Origin: Eubacteriales bacterium
GTDB lineage: Bacteria; Bacillota; Clostridia; Christensenellales; CAG-138
Direction: 5' to 3'
DNA: 7,684 bases
Assembly: GCA_030695285.1 (NCBI GenBank)
Contig: JAUYTF010000096.1
Location: 1-7,684 of the forward strand
Shown here: one piece after another, positions 6,581-7,684 of the stretch
How positions within the stretch are numbered: the stretch's first letter is position 1
Layout: every line of letters begins with the position of its first letter
Notes under the pieces: model-generated
What the model was told of the DNA's origin: nothing
What the model saw: only the letters and a program-made list of their open reading frames with translations
The model's database searches: none
Program-made: the position numbers and the translations under genes

Positions 6581-6594
6581 CTTTTATTATCTGT
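6581..6594 (+). repeat. Right copy of imperfect 14-base direct repeat
   Basis: CTTTTATTATCTGT lies 15 bases after the nuclease-helicase stop codon and matches the left copy with one mismatch. Together the copies bracket the promoter, ribosome binding site and coding region of that gene, but not the strong hairpin at 6616. Chance similarity in AT-rich DNA remains possible. Confidence 0.35.
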
Positions 6595-6615
6595 CGAGAT
6601 GATAGGTTAGCAAAA

Positions 6616-6657
6616 ATTACAAAAATCGCCGCGCTCACACGCGGCGATTTTTGTAAT
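6616..6657. terminator. Bidirectional rho-independent terminator
   Basis: A perfect 17-bp inverted repeat (6617-6633 with 6640-6656, plus one further A-T pair outside) encloses the six-base loop CTCACA. The inner part is the GC-rich ATCGCCGCG / CGCGGCGAT, flanked by an A5 run on the left and a T5 run on the right, so either transcript ends in a GC stem and a U-tract. It ends 10 bases from the stop of ychF and can also stop transcripts from the convergent nuclease-helicase gene. Confidence 0.93.
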
Positions 6658-6667
6658 AATTCTTGTA

Positions 6668-7684
6668 TTACACGTTAATCCGAAACAGCGTTACGTCGCC
6701 GTCTTGCATCACATACTCTTTGCCCTCGCTGCGCACGAGGCCCTTTTCTTTGCAGGCGGCCATGGAGCCAAGCTCCTGCAGCGTGGCAAACGGCACGATC
6801 TCCGCGCGGATGAAGCCGCGCTCAAAGTCCGTGTGAATCTTGCCCGCAGCCTGCGGCGCCTTTGTTCCGCGGATGATCGTCCAGGCGCGGACTTCCTTGG
6901 GGCCGCCCGTGAGATAGCTGATTAAGCCCAGCAGACGATAGCAGGCCTTGACGAGCTGGTCGAGGCCGGATTCCTTGATGCCGAGTTCCGCCAAGAACGC
7001 GTCCTTTTCGGCGGGGTCGAGCTCGGCGATCTCCTCCTCAAGCTTGCAGCAGATGGTCAGCGCCTCCGCTTTTTCGGCTTTGGCGATTTCGTATAGCGCC
7101 TGCACATGCGCGTTCGGCTCCGCGCCGATCTCGTCCTCACTCACGTTGGCGACGTAGATGATGGGTTTGCTCGTGAGCAGGAAAAAGCCGCGCATGAGCT
7201 CCGCTTCCTCTTCGGTGATGTCGAGGCTGCGCGCGGGCTTGCCGCTCTCGAGCGCCTTTTGGATGCGCTCGAGCAGCTCGACTTCCGCGTGGGTTTTCTT
7301 GTCCCCCGCCTTGAGCAGCTTACGCGCGCGGTCAATGCGCTTTTCCACCGTCTCCATGTCTGCAAAGATCAGCTCAAGCGAGATGGTCTCTACGTCTCGC
7401 GCGGGGTTGACGCTGCCGTCCACATGCACGATGTTCTCGTCCTCGAAACAGCGCACCACGGGCACCACCGCGTCCACCTCGCGGATATGCGAGAGGAACT
7501 TGTTGCCGAGGCCTTCGCCGCGGCTCGCGCCGCGCACAAGACCCGCGATATCGACAAACTCGATCGTCGTGGGCGTGTATTTTTCGGGGTTGTACATCTT
7601 GGCCAGCACGTCCAGACGCTCGTCCGGCACCGCCACCACGCCGACATTCGGCTCGATGGTGCAAAACGGATAGTTCGCGGCCTG
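6668..7684 (-). CDS. ychF: Redox-regulated ATPase/GTPase YchF (Obg family), N-terminus cut by window edge
   Basis: Seen: 338 residues from QAANYPFCTIEPNVG to FRINV. From the family pattern, about 27 N-terminal residues, including the P-loop, lie beyond the window; a GTG at 7639 is internal and not the start. Visible, numbered from the first visible residue: the switch I region NYPFCTIEPN (4-13), G3 motif DIAGLVRGAS (45-54), a helical coiled insert (about 107-160), NVSE (180-183) replacing the GTPase NKxD, and a C-terminal TGS domain (about 260-338). Family knowledge: a ~365-residue cytoplasmic protein of the TRAFAC/Obg group that prefers ATP because of the altered G4 motif, binds ribosomes and is linked to translation quality and oxidative stress responses. 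It is GC-rich like the rest of the host sequence and intact as far as visible, and ends next to the shared hairpin terminator. A conserved housekeeping gene, useful as an anchor for judging the neighbouring insertion. Confidence 0.97.
   Translation of the reverse strand, partial: QAANYPFCTIEPNVGVVAVPDERLDVLAKMYNPEKYTPTTIEFVDIAGLVRGASRGEGLGNKFLSHIREVDAVVPVVRCFEDENIVHVDGSVNPARDVETISLELIFADMETVEKRIDRARKLLKAGDKKTHAEVELLERIQKALESGKPARSLDITEEEAELMRGFFLLTSKPIIYVANVSEDEIGAEPNAHVQALYEIAKAEKAEALTICCKLEEEIAELDPAEKDAFLAELGIKESGLDQLVKACYRLLGLISYLTGGPKEVRAWTIIRGTKAPQAAGKIHTDFERGFIRAEIVPFATLQELGSMAACKEKGLVRSEGKEYVMQDGDVTLFRINV

Noticed and set aside
6583..6606. Weak stem-loop after the nuclease-helicase stop (loop GTCG)
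   Set aside because: The stem depends on several G-T pairs and is not followed by a T-run; the nearby 17-bp hairpin is the convincing terminator.
7158..7673. Plus-strand Ser/Arg-rich open frame of 171 codons
   Set aside because: Shadow of ychF, which is unmistakable on the minus strand.

Overview
The window looks like chromosomal DNA of an anaerobic Firmicutes bacterium, probably class Clostridia. The evidence is an A-type flavodiiron protein, a NusG-II / Gx transporter / ApbE cassette of the kind found in clostridia and their relatives, strong AGGAGG-type ribosome binding sites, and TATAAT-type promoters. Most of the window is clearly GC-rich in its coding sequence. One gene (4607-6565) is visibly AT-rich and stands out as probably acquired.

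Layout. (1) 1-1073, minus: flavodiiron protein, cut off at its C-terminus by the window edge. (2) 1164-3292, minus: a three-gene cassette transcribed from about 3325 downward. It encodes a small membrane-anchored NusG domain II protein, a Gx/heptaprenyl-diphosphate-synthase-component-I-like membrane protein joined to it by an ATGA overlap, and an ApbE-type FAD:protein FMN transferase lipoprotein. The apbE reading frame has no ATG, GTG or TTG ahead of its signal peptide; an ATT preceded by a ribosome binding site is the best start visible. (3) 3468-4481, plus: an NAD(P)-binding SDR/epimerase-like protein, divergent from the cassette across a 175-base gap with a promoter on each strand. (4) 4482-6657, plus: an AT-rich unit with an upstream hairpin terminator, an extended -10 promoter, a 652-residue nuclease-helicase fusion (PD-(D/E)XK-like N-terminus, then a DUF2075-type superfamily 1 ATPase), and a perfect 17-bp hairpin that can terminate transcription from both sides. 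(5) 6668-7684, minus: the GTPase/ATPase YchF, lacking its first ~27 residues because of the window edge.

How the genes may work together. The cassette points to flavin-based electron transfer at the outer face of the membrane: ApbE covalently attaches FMN to exported or membrane proteins, and NusG-II and Gx proteins are repeatedly found next to it (they resemble EetA and EetB of the Gram-positive extracellular electron transfer loci). The flavodiiron protein probably removes O2 or NO in the cytoplasm. The nuclease-helicase is unrelated to these genes. It looks like a self-contained single-gene cargo placed between two housekeeping genes and is the best candidate here for an undescribed nucleic-acid-targeting or defence function. 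No CRISPR array, tRNA, rRNA, transposase or integrase gene is visible.
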